Shown: positions 34,099 through 43,809 of the stretch, in pieces
How the letters are laid out: each line of letters starts with the position of its first letter
How positions within the stretch are numbered: the first letter of the stretch is position 1
DNA from: JBBATK01 sp044228685
GTDB lineage: Bacteria; Bacteroidota; Ignavibacteria; Kapaibacteriales; NICIL-2
Assembly (NCBI GenBank): GCA_044228685.1
Contig: JBGAUL010000020.1
Coordinates: forward strand, 23,078 to 87,077
Reading direction: 5' to 3'
DNA length: 64,000 nt
Notes under the pieces: generated by a model
What the model was told of the DNA's origin: nothing
Databases searched by the model: none
What the model saw: the letters and a program-made list of their open reading frames with translations, nothing else
Translations under genes and position numbers: made by a program

Positions 34099-35541
34099 AT
34101 GAATACTATGCAAACGCAGGCTTTACGAGTTGAACGGGAACCTCTGGTTCTCGGGAATCCTTCTCTTGGTGACATCACCAGAAAGATTGCCGGTATTACT
34201 GAGGCCAAACCAAACATGAAGTTTCTTCTTGCCGTTGGATGCAGCGCGTCGCTGATGGCATGGGGACTGGGATGTATTCTGTACACCATGTTTAATGGTA
34301 TCGGTGTTTGGGGTTTGAACAATCCTATTGGTTGGGGTTGGGATATTACCAACTTCGTGTTCTGGATCGGTATCGGGCACGCAGGCACACTGATCTCGGC
34401 CATTCTTTTTCTCTTCCGTCAGAAATGGCGTACGGGTATTAATCGTTCTGCTGAAGCTATGACAATTTTCGCCGTGATAAATGCGACGACGATGGTGTTG
34501 TCGCACACGGGACGTCAGTGGCTCTTCACCTGGTTGATTCCGACGCCGGGTAATCAGATGCAGATTTGGACGAATTTTCGATCGCCGCTTGAATGGGACG
34601 TATTTGCGGTAAACACATACTTCGCGGTTTCTGCGATGTTCTGGTTTATCGGTATGGTTCCTGACTTGGCAACGGTACGTGATTTTGTGAAGTCAGATTT
34701 CGCGCGTAAAATCTACGGCATCTTTTCCTTGGGCTGGGACGGCTCAATGCGTCGCTGGCACCACTATGAAATGGCATATATGATCCTTGCAGGTCTGTCG
34801 ACACCTCTTGTACTCTCGGTACACTCGGTGGTCTCTTTGGACTTTGCTGCAGGTATTCTTCCGGGTTGGCACACGACAATCTTCCCTCCGTACTTCGTTG
34901 CAGGAGCTATTTTCTCAGGCTTTGCGATGGTGGTAACGCTGCTGGTAATTCTCCGTGAGATTCTTGATCTCAAGGAATACATTACCATGAAGCACTTGGA
35001 TAACATGAACAAGATTATCCTTGCTACCGGTATGATGGTTGGTTATGCCTACGCGATGGAATTCTTTATCGCGCAGTACTCCGGTAATCCGTATGAAGGA
35101 TTTGTATTCGTGAATCGTGCAACGGGGGATTACGCTTGGTCATACTGGACCATGGTGCTCTGTAACGTTATCTCACCACAAGTCTTTTGGTTCTCCAAAG
35201 CCCGTCGCAATATCCCTCTGATGTTTGTGATTTCAATCTTTGTGAACATTGGTATGTGGTTCGAGCGCTTTACGATTATCTCAACATCGTTGCACCACGA
35301 CTTCTTGCCGGCAAGCTGGGGTTACTACTCACCAACATGGGTGGAAGTATCAATTTTCGCCGGAACATTTGGAATCTTTTTGACGCTCTTCTTGCTGTTC
35401 TCAAAGTTCATCCCGGTTATTGCAATCGGTGAGGTTAAGGCAATCATGCCGGATGCTCAACCGCATCACGGTCATGACCACGACCATGGTACTGAGCATG
35501 CAGCAGCGAAGACCGAGCATACATTTGGAGGAGGACACTAA
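34099..35541 (+). CDS. actC: Alternative complex III membrane subunit ActC (NrfD/PsrC-like)
   Basis: ActC is one of two NrfD-like quinol-interacting membrane subunits. The 480-residue product has about ten helices and the conserved WGWDITNFVFWIGIGHAG region near residues 95-110. Other marks are HTGRQW and the SLGWDGSMRRWHHYE loop. The C-terminus is rich in histidine (HHGHDHDH), which may bind metal. It sits between actB and actD, with the actD Shine-Dalgarno (GGAGGAGG) inside its last codons. Confidence 0.94.
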   Translation: MNTMQTQALRVEREPLVLGNPSLGDITRKIAGITEAKPNMKFLLAVGCSASLMAWGLGCILYTMFNGIGVWGLNNPIGWGWDITNFVFWIGIGHAGTLISAILFLFRQKWRTGINRSAEAMTIFAVINATTMVLSHTGRQWLFTWLIPTPGNQMQIWTNFRSPLEWDVFAVNTYFAVSAMFWFIGMVPDLATVRDFVKSDFARKIYGIFSLGWDGSMRRWHHYEMAYMILAGLSTPLVLSVHSVVSLDFAAGILPGWHTTIFPPYFVAGAIFSGFAMVVTLLVILREILDLKEYITMKHLDNMNKIILATGMMVGYAYAMEFFIAQYSGNPYEGFVFVNRATGDYAWSYWTMVLCNVISPQVFWFSKARRNIPLMFVISIFVNIGMWFERFTIISTSLHHDFLPASWGYYSPTWVEVSIFAGTFGIFLTLFLLFSKFIPVIAIGEVKAIMPDAQPHHGHDHDHGTEHAAAKTEHTFGGGH

Positions 35542-35542
35542 G

Positions 35543-36085
35543 ATGAAGACAGCTGGCGTACTTGGAAATTTCAAAGATCCTAATGCAATCATGAATGCGG
35601 CTACGAAGACAAATCAAGCCGGATTCAGAGACTTCGATTGCTTTACACCATATCCACTTCACGGTCTAGATCGTGCTATGGGTATTAAGCGTACGATTCT
35701 CCCTTACATCTCGTTTACAGGTGGTATTGCAGGACTTGCAACAGCTATCGGTTTGCAGAGCTGGACAGGCGGAGTTGATTATAAGTTGAACATTGGTGGC
35801 AAGCAATTGTTTGCTTTCCAATTTTCGGTTCCTATTGATTTTGAATTGACCGTCTTGCTCTGCGCTATCTCAACCGTTGTTGGTTTGTTTGCTCTTTGTC
35901 GTATCCCGACATGGTGGCACGCATTCCAGCACGATGCAGGATTTCGCAAGGCAACCGACGATGAGTTTGTGCTCGGTATTTATGCCAAAGACGATCGTTT
36001 TCACGAAGAGTCAGTTGTGAATTTCATGAAGTCTCTTGGTGCTCAAGACGTTCGCGTTGTGTACGAAGGCGACGAAGTACACTAA
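35543..36085 (+). CDS. actD: Alternative complex III subunit ActD
   Basis: ActD (DUF3341) is a small membrane subunit. The 180-residue product has a cytoplasmic N-terminal domain (FDCFTPYPLHGLDRAMG) and two membrane helices with WTGGVDYKLNIGGK between them. It ends in a C-terminal segment (DEFVLGIYAKDDRF, then VVYEGDE). The start was chosen at the ATG just after the actC stop, with GGAGGAGG ten bases upstream. Confidence 0.93.
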   Translation: MKTAGVLGNFKDPNAIMNAATKTNQAGFRDFDCFTPYPLHGLDRAMGIKRTILPYISFTGGIAGLATAIGLQSWTGGVDYKLNIGGKQLFAFQFSVPIDFELTVLLCAISTVVGLFALCRIPTWWHAFQHDAGFRKATDDEFVLGIYAKDDRFHEESVVNFMKSLGAQDVRVVYEGDEVH

Positions 36086-36137
36086 TACTTAGCATGCAGT
36101 ACAATCACGAAGAATTTTAACACTCTACCTAAATCAC

Positions 36138-36788
36138 ATGAAGTTGTCAGTGTTCTGGATCGTCCTCGGAGCCGCACTCGCCATTTTCGTTGGCCTGGTG
36201 CTAGCAGGGTACATTCCCTGGTACAGCGAACAGCCGCCGATTATGATGCTCGCGGATATGGACGATCAATTCAAAGTGAAGCCGCAAACCGGCTCAAGCT
36301 ACTTTGTTGATCGTAAGTCGAACAGGGAACCGGTAGCAAATACTCTTCCTCGCGACGGTCATAGCTACCCATTTGCTATGAGCGATGTTGACAAAGCAGA
36401 AGCAATGTTTGCAAGCGGAAATCCTCTGCCAAAATCAGAGTTTGTTCTCGCTCGTGGACAAAACAGATTCTACACCTTCTGTTCTCCATGCCACAACTTC
36501 GGTGGTACCGGTGATGGATTGGTGCACAAGCGCACACCGGAATTCGGTGCAACCGAAACCATGAATCTTACTCGCGAAGTCGCGAGAGGATACAGTGATG
36601 CGAAGATCTTCCACATCATCAGCGTAGGCCAGAACATCATGCCTGCCTATGGCGATCGTATCTCTGAGGTTGATCGTTGGGCTATTGTTCACTTCGTTCG
36701 TGAATTGCAAGCCAAGGCAGCATCACAACAACCAATGGCTGTCAATAGTGGAGATAGTAGTTCAACACCACAAGCAGGCGGGAAATAA
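36138..36788 (+). CDS. actE: Alternative complex III monoheme cytochrome c subunit ActE
   Basis: ActE carries one heme and is thought to pass electrons out of the complex. The 216-residue product has an N-terminal membrane anchor (about residues 5-25), the motif CSPCH at residues 115-119 and axial Met168 (NIMPAYG). It is two bases upstream of actF. Together with the cytochrome c lipoprotein at the start of the locus, it gives two candidate electron carriers to the oxidase. Confidence 0.93.
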   Translation: MKLSVFWIVLGAALAIFVGLVLAGYIPWYSEQPPIMMLADMDDQFKVKPQTGSSYFVDRKSNREPVANTLPRDGHSYPFAMSDVDKAEAMFASGNPLPKSEFVLARGQNRFYTFCSPCHNFGGTGDGLVHKRTPEFGATETMNLTREVARGYSDAKIFHIISVGQNIMPAYGDRISEVDRWAIVHFVRELQAKAASQQPMAVNSGDSSSTPQAGGK

Positions 36789-36790
36789 TT

Positions 36791-38011
36791 ATGAATACCT
36801 ATAATCTTAAAGACACACCCTTTGTCAAGAAGCTTCAAACGCTTGGCATCGCGCTTTTCGCTATCGGAGCTATTGGTCTCGGTGCGGCGGCAGCAAGTGG
36901 TATTAGTAATTTCTACGCCGGCTACGTACTTGGTTTTATGTATGTAACCGGTATCAGCGTAACCCTGCTGTTCTTCTCAGCCCTCACATACTTGGTGAAT
37001 GCAGGCTGGGCATCAGCAATTCGCCGTATTGCAGAAATTTTGTCATTCAATGTCAGATTTGGCGTTCCGCTATTTCTGATTCCGATATTCTTCTTAGCGC
37101 CTTCTATCTATGCATGGTGGAATCCAACCGGTCATCTCGGCCACATGATGGAACACTCCTTCAAAGGATTCTATCTCAATCACAACTTCTTCTACATTCG
37201 CTTAGCGGTGTATGCTTTGATGTGGTATTATATGCATAGCTTTATTGTCGGTAATTCTTTGAAGCAGGACACTACAAATGACGACGCCCCATCTCGCAAG
37301 AATTGGAAGCGCGCTGCTCCGTTTGTGATTATATATGCCTTGACCATTACCTTTATCGCATTTGATCTGATGATGTCGCTTGAGCCGGAATGGTTCAGCA
37401 CCATTTTTGGTGTGTATTACTTTGCCGGCAACTTCGTTTCAACTGCAAGTATCATGTTGATCTTTTCGCACTTGCTGAATAAAGACGGCTACCTCAAAGG
37501 CGTTGTGTCACGTGAGCACTATCACGACTTGGGTAAGTTGATGTTCGCCTTCACGATCTTCTGGACCTATGTAGCATTCTCGCAATACTACATCATTTGG
37601 TATGGTAACATGCCTGAAGAGACATTCTACTATGCTAAGCGCCTGCAGGGTGGTTGGGAAGTATTTGGTTGGTCATCATTGTTCATCCACTTCTTCGCTC
37701 CATTCTTGTTCCTCTTGCGTCAAGACGTAAAGCGTAATCCTAAGATGATTTTCATGGGAGCTTTCTTGATCTTGTTCGCTCACTTCATCGATTTGTGCTG
37801 GGTCATCCTTCCAGTCTTCGGTGGTGTAGGAGATGCTACAAAGTTCTCACCAATGCTTCTGGGTGCCGGAGTAAGCGGCGTGTTCCTCATGGGTGGTGTG
37901 TTCCTCTTTGTCGCTGCGATGAACTTTAAGAAGTATCCGGCAGTTGCATACAACGACCCTTATCTGCACGAGTCACTGGATTATCAATCCGGCTCTTACG
38001 ATCGCGTGTAG
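36791..38011 (+). CDS. actF: Alternative complex III membrane subunit ActF (NrfD-like)
   Basis: ActF is the second quinol-type membrane subunit of alternative complex III. The 406-residue product has about ten helices. Family marks include the WWNPTGHLGHMMEHSFKG loop, AFDLMMSLEPEWFSTIFGVY, and FSQYYIIWYGNMPEET. It is the last gene of the respiratory locus and is followed by a strong terminator. Confidence 0.94.
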   Translation: MNTYNLKDTPFVKKLQTLGIALFAIGAIGLGAAAASGISNFYAGYVLGFMYVTGISVTLLFFSALTYLVNAGWASAIRRIAEILSFNVRFGVPLFLIPIFFLAPSIYAWWNPTGHLGHMMEHSFKGFYLNHNFFYIRLAVYALMWYYMHSFIVGNSLKQDTTNDDAPSRKNWKRAAPFVIIYALTITFIAFDLMMSLEPEWFSTIFGVYYFAGNFVSTASIMLIFSHLLNKDGYLKGVVSREHYHDLGKLMFAFTIFWTYVAFSQYYIIWYGNMPEETFYYAKRLQGGWEVFGWSSLFIHFFAPFLFLLRQDVKRNPKMIFMGAFLILFAHFIDLCWVILPVFGGVGDATKFSPMLLGAGVSGVFLMGGVFLFVAAMNFKKYPAVAYNDPYLHESLDYQSGSYDRV

Positions 38012-38033
38012 AGTATCAACACTAGAGTAAAAC

Positions 38034-38071
38034 AAAACCCGGACATGAATGCATGATCCGGGTTTTCTTTT
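38034..38071 (+). terminator. Intrinsic terminator at the end of the respiratory locus
   Basis: A perfect 10-bp stem (38034-38043 with 38057-38066) can extend inward through CATG; it is followed by CTTTT. It lies 22 bases after the actF stop. Confidence 0.9.
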
Positions 38072-38223
38072 GTGTCTAAAGATCAAGCCCGCATTTTCAA
38101 TGGGCCAAAGGGCCTCAGAATGGCATTAGACCTTTGAGCTACGACCCCATCCTGATACTCTGGCTCAATGTGCAAATTGAAGAAGGGAAATCAAGTGCTT
38201 GTACATGTGGCCTGATAGACATC

Positions 38224-39072
38224 TTAGTCCTTTACTCTGCAAGAGCAGTGTGGCTCGCACAACTCCGGTCTGTATTCGAAGTGCATGGTATCGAAGTGAT
38301 ACCATTTACCACCCCAAATGAAGCCATGCTTTTCAAAGATGTCTATTATTGATTGCGGGATGCGGTTTCGGTAGACCACGCTTTGTTGCTCGCTGCTGGC
38401 ATGGTTTCTCCAATAATGAGAATGTGCAACGTTTATGTCGATGGCAATAGCGTAGGAATGGGCTGAACGACGCTTCGTGCCGGCAATAGCGCGCCACTTG
38501 AAACTGCCTCCAGGTGAGCGAAGAAATGCATGGTCTTGAACACTTAAGTTCTTTAACTCCTCCACGACCGACTTGACATGTCGGTCGACATGATTTACGG
38601 TACTAATGGGGAGCGAAGTTCCATCTACCCATTTGACACTTGTACACCGTGTTCTAACTTCAGCCTCGCTTGCCCCATACATTTTCTGAAAGAACTCTTC
38701 ACATCGTACACGGCCTGGATCTTCGTTTGGAAGCGGGAGGTGAGTTGCTTTTCCGGGTGAATACATCTCGCTCATTTGATCGACTAGAGACGCGTGATCC
38801 ATGAGATACTCATGGTCCGACACATCGTGCCGTACACCAACGGACATCGACTTGCCATTGAAGAAGTATAGGCTGTCAGCAGTGATGCGCTTCACACTGC
38901 TCGGATAGGCAGTGAGAAGCACTTGTAACTTCTTGGTGATATCGACTGTGCTCTGGGTTGAATTCGTGACAGCAGCAGTGTGAGAGGGCTGCGAAGAGCT
39001 TGCTTGATTGTCATTGACTAGTTCATGACTGCAAAGCAAGGCGAGGCAAACAAAAAGGGGATGAATATTCAT
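38224..39072 (-). CDS. M15 family metallopeptidase (D-alanyl-D-alanine carboxypeptidase-like)
   Basis: This secreted zinc peptidase of 282 residues probably trims peptidoglycan peptides. It has an N-terminal signal-like hydrophobic segment. The zinc ligands of the M15 family are His205 and Asp212 (SAHSYAIAID) and His264 (FDTMHFEY), with Asp261 as a likely active-site residue. The GFIWGGKWYHFDTMHFEYRPEL region is characteristic. The first half (about residues 40-180) has no recognised domain. The tail is rich in cysteine (CEPHCSC). It faces the terminator of the respiratory locus. Confidence 0.85.
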   Translation of the reverse strand: MNIHPLFVCLALLCSHELVNDNQASSSQPSHTAAVTNSTQSTVDITKKLQVLLTAYPSSVKRITADSLYFFNGKSMSVGVRHDVSDHEYLMDHASLVDQMSEMYSPGKATHLPLPNEDPGRVRCEEFFQKMYGASEAEVRTRCTSVKWVDGTSLPISTVNHVDRHVKSVVEELKNLSVQDHAFLRSPGGSFKWRAIAGTKRRSAHSYAIAIDINVAHSHYWRNHASSEQQSVVYRNRIPQSIIDIFEKHGFIWGGKWYHFDTMHFEYRPELCEPHCSCRVKD

Positions 39073-39116
39073 ATCATCCCCAACTTAAAGAGTGCAAAGT
39101 CGTTGAGCAAGTCAGA

Positions 39117-39605
39117 TTAGTTCCAGGGTTCGTCAGCGGTTGGACCGTAGATGGATGGCAGCGCAGCATCAGCAAGGCGGAAATAGACGGACAGTTGACC
39201 GCGATGATGAATCATGTCATGGAGCATGATCCAGCAAAGGTCCATCACTCCCAATTCACCCATTTGCTTTGGACCAACAGGGAACTTGGTCATCTTTTGA
39301 AACTCGGCCTCGTCCACAGCTTCGAACATTGCCTTGTTCTTCTGCATCTGACCTTCAAACGCCTCGCAAATCTCTTCCAAGGTCTGAGGGGCTGGCGGAG
39401 GAGTTTGCGAGAAGTCAATCCCTCCGTTGAGAATACTCAATAGCATTCCGGCTTCACGAACAAAGACCCACATCAGGTCACGAGCTGTGCGAAGCTTAGC
39501 GTGTGGTTTCATATCCAGCTTGTCTGCAGGATAGGCTTTGAGGATTTTCAGTGTTAGCATGGACTCACGCTCCCAAACTGCAATGAAGCTTGTCTTTTGA
39601 CTCAT
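39117..39605 (-). CDS. DinB family protein
   Basis: This complete DinB/YfiT-like four-helix protein has 162 residues. It has the conserved C-terminal helix with HDMIHHRGQLSVYFR and a short tail with SIYGPTADEPW. The histidines of this helix and an upstream one (about residue 35) form a typical metal site. Members can be thiol transferases or hydrolases, so the reaction is not known. It is related to the partial gene at the left edge of the window. Confidence 0.9.
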   Translation of the reverse strand: MSQKTSFIAVWERESMLTLKILKAYPADKLDMKPHAKLRTARDLMWVFVREAGMLLSILNGGIDFSQTPPPAPQTLEEICEAFEGQMQKNKAMFEAVDEAEFQKMTKFPVGPKQMGELGVMDLCWIMLHDMIHHRGQLSVYFRLADAALPSIYGPTADEPWN

Positions 39606-39862
39606 AGGGTCTCCGGTATTGAATAAAAATGCTTTTACTCACGTCTACAATTGCACTTCGTAATCGCACGCGTGAATCATGCAACTACAAGTCACAAAAT
39701 ATCACGGAGCGATTTCATGGAGACGAAGCAGATCCAAAAGGGCTAATAACATTTCTTAACTACAAAGACCTGACTTCTAACAGTTCAGATGAGATCGAGC
39801 TGGAGTCCATAATCGTTGTCCTTCGTAGATTGAAATCACTTCGAAAAACTCAATTAGATGCC

Positions 39863-42841
39863 ATGAGGAACAAGACTAAAAGTATAGTTGGTGCACTTTG
39901 CTTTGTAATTGCACTGATCAGCTACACCATGTGTGTACAGCCTACCGTTCCATTTTGGGATTGTGGCGAATTCAGTGCAGCAGCCGCAGAACAACAAGTG
40001 CCTCACCCGCCCGGTGCGCCGCTCTTCCTGATGGTCGGAAAGATCTTTCACATGATTCCAATCGGCGATCCTGCTGTGCGCATAAACATGGTCTCGGTTG
40101 TGGCAAGTGCGGCAACAGTGTCCCTGCTGTACTTCATCATCGTCATGACCATTACATGGTGGAGAAAACAACAAGGGGAAAGTGAAGCAGAGTCTATGAT
40201 AGTCTATGCTGCATCCGCCATTGGTGCCCTAGCATTTTGCTTTAGTGATACTCTCTGGTTTAATGCAGTTGAAAGCGAGGTCTATGCCTCGTCCTCACTC
40301 TTCGTTGCTATCATTGTCTACCTCATGTTGCGATGGAACGAAGTAGCGACTGAGCCCGGGAACGAGCGGTACTTAGTGCTGATAGCCTATCTCATTGGTC
40401 TGTCTACAGGCGTGCACCTTCTCAGTGTGCTCACGATTTACTCCCTTGGACTCATTATTTACTTCCGCAGATACCAAAGCGATTGGAAGAGCTTTATCAT
40501 CATGGGTGCGCTTACTCTGATTGGATTCGCTATTGTGTATCCAGGCGTTGTGAAATACTTCCCGGCATTGTTGAGCGGTAATCTACCGTTCAAGAATGAG
40601 GCCCAAGAATACTATGTGGAAGACGAGTTCTGGGTCAAGCTGTTTGGTGTACTCATGGTATTGACGACCCTCGCAGGAGTCGTATATGGAATTCGGACTA
40701 AACGCAGCGTGCTGGCTATGATATGCGTATCCTTCAGTGTTATGTTTCTAGGCTACACAGTCTACACACAAACACTGTTGCGCGCCAATGCAAATCCACC
40801 CATGAATGAGGATGCGCCTAGGGATTTTCATGGATTGATTTCGTATCTGGGACGAGAGCAGTACGGTGATGCTCCAATGTTCCCACGTCGCTTTGAAAGA
40901 GATCCTGATAAAGTTGAAGCCTATAAAAAGTACGGTCCCTATACACCACCACCGGTAAAGCACATCGAGTCGATTCGTACGCCGGGTATGAGTTTTAGCG
41001 TTCCGGACTACGGCAAAATGAAGAGCAATTCAGGAGATTGGAAGTTTCTGTTTTCCTATCAGCTAGACCATATGTTTCTTCGCTATCTCCTGTGGAACTT
41101 CTTTGGAAGAACCAGTGATGTACAAGATGCTGAAGCATGGTCGTTTACGACTTCATCCAAGTATCTCGACGAACTGAATTACAACAATGGATATGCAGCG
41201 CATTTTCCCATCGTGTTCTTTGGAATCCCGTTTTTACTTGGTTTGCTCGGCATGATTGTGCATCTGCGACGTGATCCAAAAATGGCAGCTGTGTTTGTAG
41301 CTATGTTTTTAGTGATGGGCGTCGTCGCAGCGTTTGCGCAAAACCAACAAGAACCGCAACCGCGCGAAAGAGATTACTTCTACACCGGAGCATACATGGT
41401 GTGGGCATTGTGGATTGGAGTGGGAGTGTACTTCCTGGCAGAACTCAGTCTTAAAAAATTCAACAAACAGTGGATGCAGTATGCAATTCTCTGTGTTGCT
41501 CTCGTGGTAGTACCCTTCAATATGGCGCGAGCCGGATGGTTCATTCATAGTCGAGCAGGGAATTATCTGCCATTTGATTATTCCTACAACATCCTTCAAA
41601 GTTGTGATCAAGATGCAATCCTCTTTACCAATGGAGACAACGACACCTTCCCGCTGTGGCTTTTACAGGATGTGTATGGAGTTCGACGTGATGTGCGTAT
41701 TGTGAATTTGAGCTTGGCGCAGACACTGTCATATGTGTACGATCTCAAGAATTTGTCGCCCTGGGGCGCGAAGAAAATTCCGCTGAGTTTTAGTGATGAG
41801 AGTTTAACCAAAGGACCATATGAGGCTGGCGCATTGTCGATGAAGATAGGACCGGCACAGAGTCTTCGCATTCCCCTCAGTCCGGAACTGCAGCAACGCT
41901 TCAAAGCACCGGCGGGCGTCGATACCTCAGCGATGCAATGGGTCTTCACCGGTTACAACAGAGGAAATAATCAATTCACCTATACGATTCCAATGCAGAT
42001 CGTTGGCGACATCGTGAAGCAGACGCAGATGGAGCGACCAATCTGCTTTAGCGTAACTTGTGGCTATCCTACGTCTGAACTCTATTGTGGCTTGGGTAAT
42101 TATTGTCGTCAAGAGGGAATGGTCTATCGCGTTTGTCCCTATCCTCAAGGCGAAGCCGGTGAAGTGATCAACGAAGAAGCAATGGAGCAGAACTTGTTGC
42201 ATCTTAAACCAGACTGGGAATATACCCGCGAGGCTCAACGAGGTTTCAAGATGAGGAACCTTAATAATCCAAATGTCTATTATGATCAATTTCACCGACA
42301 GTACGTTGACAATTATCGCACCCTGTATGTACGAACCGCAAATATCTTGATCAACCAAGGTCGTTATGAAAAAGGCGTAGCCTATCTAGATGCAATGGCT
42401 CAAGCAATTTCTTCACAACAGTTCGTTCTGAGCTATCCATTGCTGCAAGACTTGGCGGATCTATACGATAAAGCAGGGGCGCATAAGCAAGCTGTCGAGA
42501 TGGCTACAGCGTGTGTGCAGCAATGCAAAGATGTGCTGGACCGACCTTACTTAGCCTCGAAGTTCGCACAGTTCCAGGATCGTATGCCTCCTGCGCTCGT
42601 TGCGTCGCAATCCTATGAAGTGCTTCGCGATTATGAGTCGGCGAAAAAAATGCTGCAGCTGCTTGCCGATGAACAAGAACAGAAAGGCAATCTGAGTGCA
42701 GCGGCCACGATTCTTGAGACTTATGTATCGCAGATGAAAGGCTTCAACGATCCGAATTTTGAAGCGGCGATACGTGCGTTTAGTCAGCGAGCACAAGAAT
42801 TACGCAAGCGTACGGGAGCTGTTGCTGATTCAACTAAGTAG
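39863..42841 (+). CDS. DUF2723 membrane protein, GT117-type glycosyltransferase-like
   Basis: This 992-residue membrane protein matches the DUF2723/GT117 family of Bacteroidota O-glycosyltransferase-like proteins. The N-terminal helix is followed by TVPFWDCGEFSAAAAEQQVPHPPGAPLF, which contains the conserved WDCGEF and HPPGAP motifs. About 12 helices follow to residue 560. The C-terminal half is soluble and ends in TPR-like helices (about residues 830-980). The start was chosen because WDCGEF normally lies about 30 residues from the start. The frame is open for 78 more codons upstream, without family similarity. The substrate is unknown; a role in glycosylation of exported proteins is inferred. 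Confidence 0.85.
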   Translation: MRNKTKSIVGALCFVIALISYTMCVQPTVPFWDCGEFSAAAAEQQVPHPPGAPLFLMVGKIFHMIPIGDPAVRINMVSVVASAATVSLLYFIIVMTITWWRKQQGESEAESMIVYAASAIGALAFCFSDTLWFNAVESEVYASSSLFVAIIVYLMLRWNEVATEPGNERYLVLIAYLIGLSTGVHLLSVLTIYSLGLIIYFRRYQSDWKSFIIMGALTLIGFAIVYPGVVKYFPALLSGNLPFKNEAQEYYVEDEFWVKLFGVLMVLTTLAGVVYGIRTKRSVLAMICVSFSVMFLGYTVYTQTLLRANANPPMNEDAPRDFHGLISYLGREQYGDAPMFPRRFERDPDKVEAYKKYGPYTPPPVKHIESIRTPGMSFSVPDYGKMKSNSGDWKFLFSYQLDHMFLRYLLWNFFGRTSDVQDAEAWSFTTSSKYLDELNYNNGYAAHFPIVFFGIPFLLGLLGMIVHLRRDPKMAAVFVAMFLVMGVVAAFAQNQQEPQPRERDYFYTGAYMVWALWIGVGVYFLAELSLKKFNKQWMQYAILCVALVVVPFNMARAGWFIHSRAGNYLPFDYSYNILQSCDQDAILFTNGDNDTFPLWLLQDVYGVRRDVRIVNLSLAQTLSYVYDLKNLSPWGAKKIPLSFSDESLTKGPYEAGALSMKIGPAQSLRIPLSPELQQRFKAPAGVDTSAMQWVFTGYNRGNNQFTYTIPMQIVGDIVKQTQMERPICFSVTCGYPTSELYCGLGNYCRQEGMVYRVCPYPQGEAGEVINEEAMEQNLLHLKPDWEYTREAQRGFKMRNLNNPNVYYDQFHRQYVDNYRTLYVRTANILINQGRYEKGVAYLDAMAQAISSQQFVLSYPLLQDLADLYDKAGAHKQAVEMATACVQQCKDVLDRPYLASKFAQFQDRMPPALVASQSYEVLRDYESAKKMLQLLADEQEQKGNLSAAATILETYVSQMKGFNDPNFEAAIRAFSQRAQELRKRTGAVADSTK

Positions 42842-42893
42842 AGCGCTTAGAGACTTGAAAACTTGAAGTGATGGAATGAGGCGTGTGCTTTGA

Positions 42894-43628
42894 TTAGTCT
42901 TGGCTTGCGACCCAGAGCTTAACCTTTGTACCGGGACGAGTCTTTGTTCCGGCTGTTGGCACTTGTTTGAGGACCGTACCGACGGCGTAGGTTCCGTCAG
43001 GTTGTTGAACCACGTCATCAGCTTGCAAACTGACATCCTGTAGTGTACGAAGAGCGTCACTCATGCTTAGTCGTTCGAGCATCGGGACAATAACCGTCGC
43101 ATTGGAGTCTTTGCTTAATACCAGATTGACAACGCTGCCGTTTCCAACGCTCATACCGGGCAGATAACTTTGACGGATGACGCGATTCTCCGGGAGAGAG
43201 TCGCGGTAATCCCAACTAATAGTGCCTACCTGCAAACCTAAACGCATGAGCGCCAATTGTGCGTCGCGTTGCGTCATCATGCTGAGATCCGGCATAGTAA
43301 TCGACTCATCGCCTTTGCTCACCGTCAGGTAGATACGACGTCCTTCCTTGACTTGACTATTAGGAAAGGGCAATTGAAACACCACCACCCCATGCGCAAC
43401 CGAGCTATTGAATTGTTCGGCAATTCTCTCAACTTTCAATCCCTGCGACTCGATCATGTCTATAGCTTGTTGACGTTGCATCCCAATGATATTGGGAACG
43501 GTGATTGTGCGTGACGATGAGACTATCAATGGCATAATTACTTTGTCCATTACAACGGAAAAAGCAATAATGATCAGTAGGCTAATGACTATTCGGATGT
43601 GAGTCTTTCGTGACCCAGGAATGCGCAT
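42894..43628 (-). CDS. Membrane-anchored three-PASTA protein
   Basis: The 244-residue product has one N-terminal membrane helix (about residues 12-35) and three PASTA domains (about residues 41-105, 108-172 and 176-242). Each has the usual V/MPD/N start and a VSKGD or LSKDS end. PASTA domains bind peptidoglycan fragments or beta-lactams and are usually the outer part of Ser/Thr kinases or penicillin-binding proteins. Here no kinase or transpeptidase domain is attached and neither is next door. The gene diverges from the NrnA-type gene. Confidence 0.88.
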   Translation of the reverse strand: MRIPGSRKTHIRIVISLLIIIAFSVVMDKVIMPLIVSSSRTITVPNIIGMQRQQAIDMIESQGLKVERIAEQFNSSVAHGVVVFQLPFPNSQVKEGRRIYLTVSKGDESITMPDLSMMTQRDAQLALMRLGLQVGTISWDYRDSLPENRVIRQSYLPGMSVGNGSVVNLVLSKDSNATVIVPMLERLSMSDALRTLQDVSLQADDVVQQPDGTYAVGTVLKQVPTAGTKTRPGTKVKLWVASQD

Positions 43629-43809
43629 TGATGAATTTCCAGCTGTTTCAGGGCGAAATATAACACTCTTCGAGACTCTTCACGACGTGCTAGCGGGTCG
43701 TTGTATTTTGCAGGTCGTTCAACATCGTTGAAAATCAAATCCAGCCCCATTTTAACAAAAGACTCATCCGGATTTTTCAAGATGTTGCTTTGTCACTATA
43801 TCCAAAATC

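Noticed and set aside
38131..38149. Minus-strand segment resembling the first 18 bases of a tRNA (GGGGTCGTAGCTCAAAGG)
   Set aside because: The D-stem partner, anticodon stem and 3' acceptor strand are missing, so it is at most a remnant or chance match.
39629..39862. 78-codon in-frame extension upstream of the DUF2723 gene
   Set aside because: Family members start shortly before WDCGEF; the extension is polar, has no signal and no family similarity.
43589..43780. 63-codon minus-strand frame between the PASTA and NrnA genes
   Set aside because: It starts at TTG, overlaps the PASTA start by 40 bases, and shows no recognised motif; a small real gene cannot be excluded.
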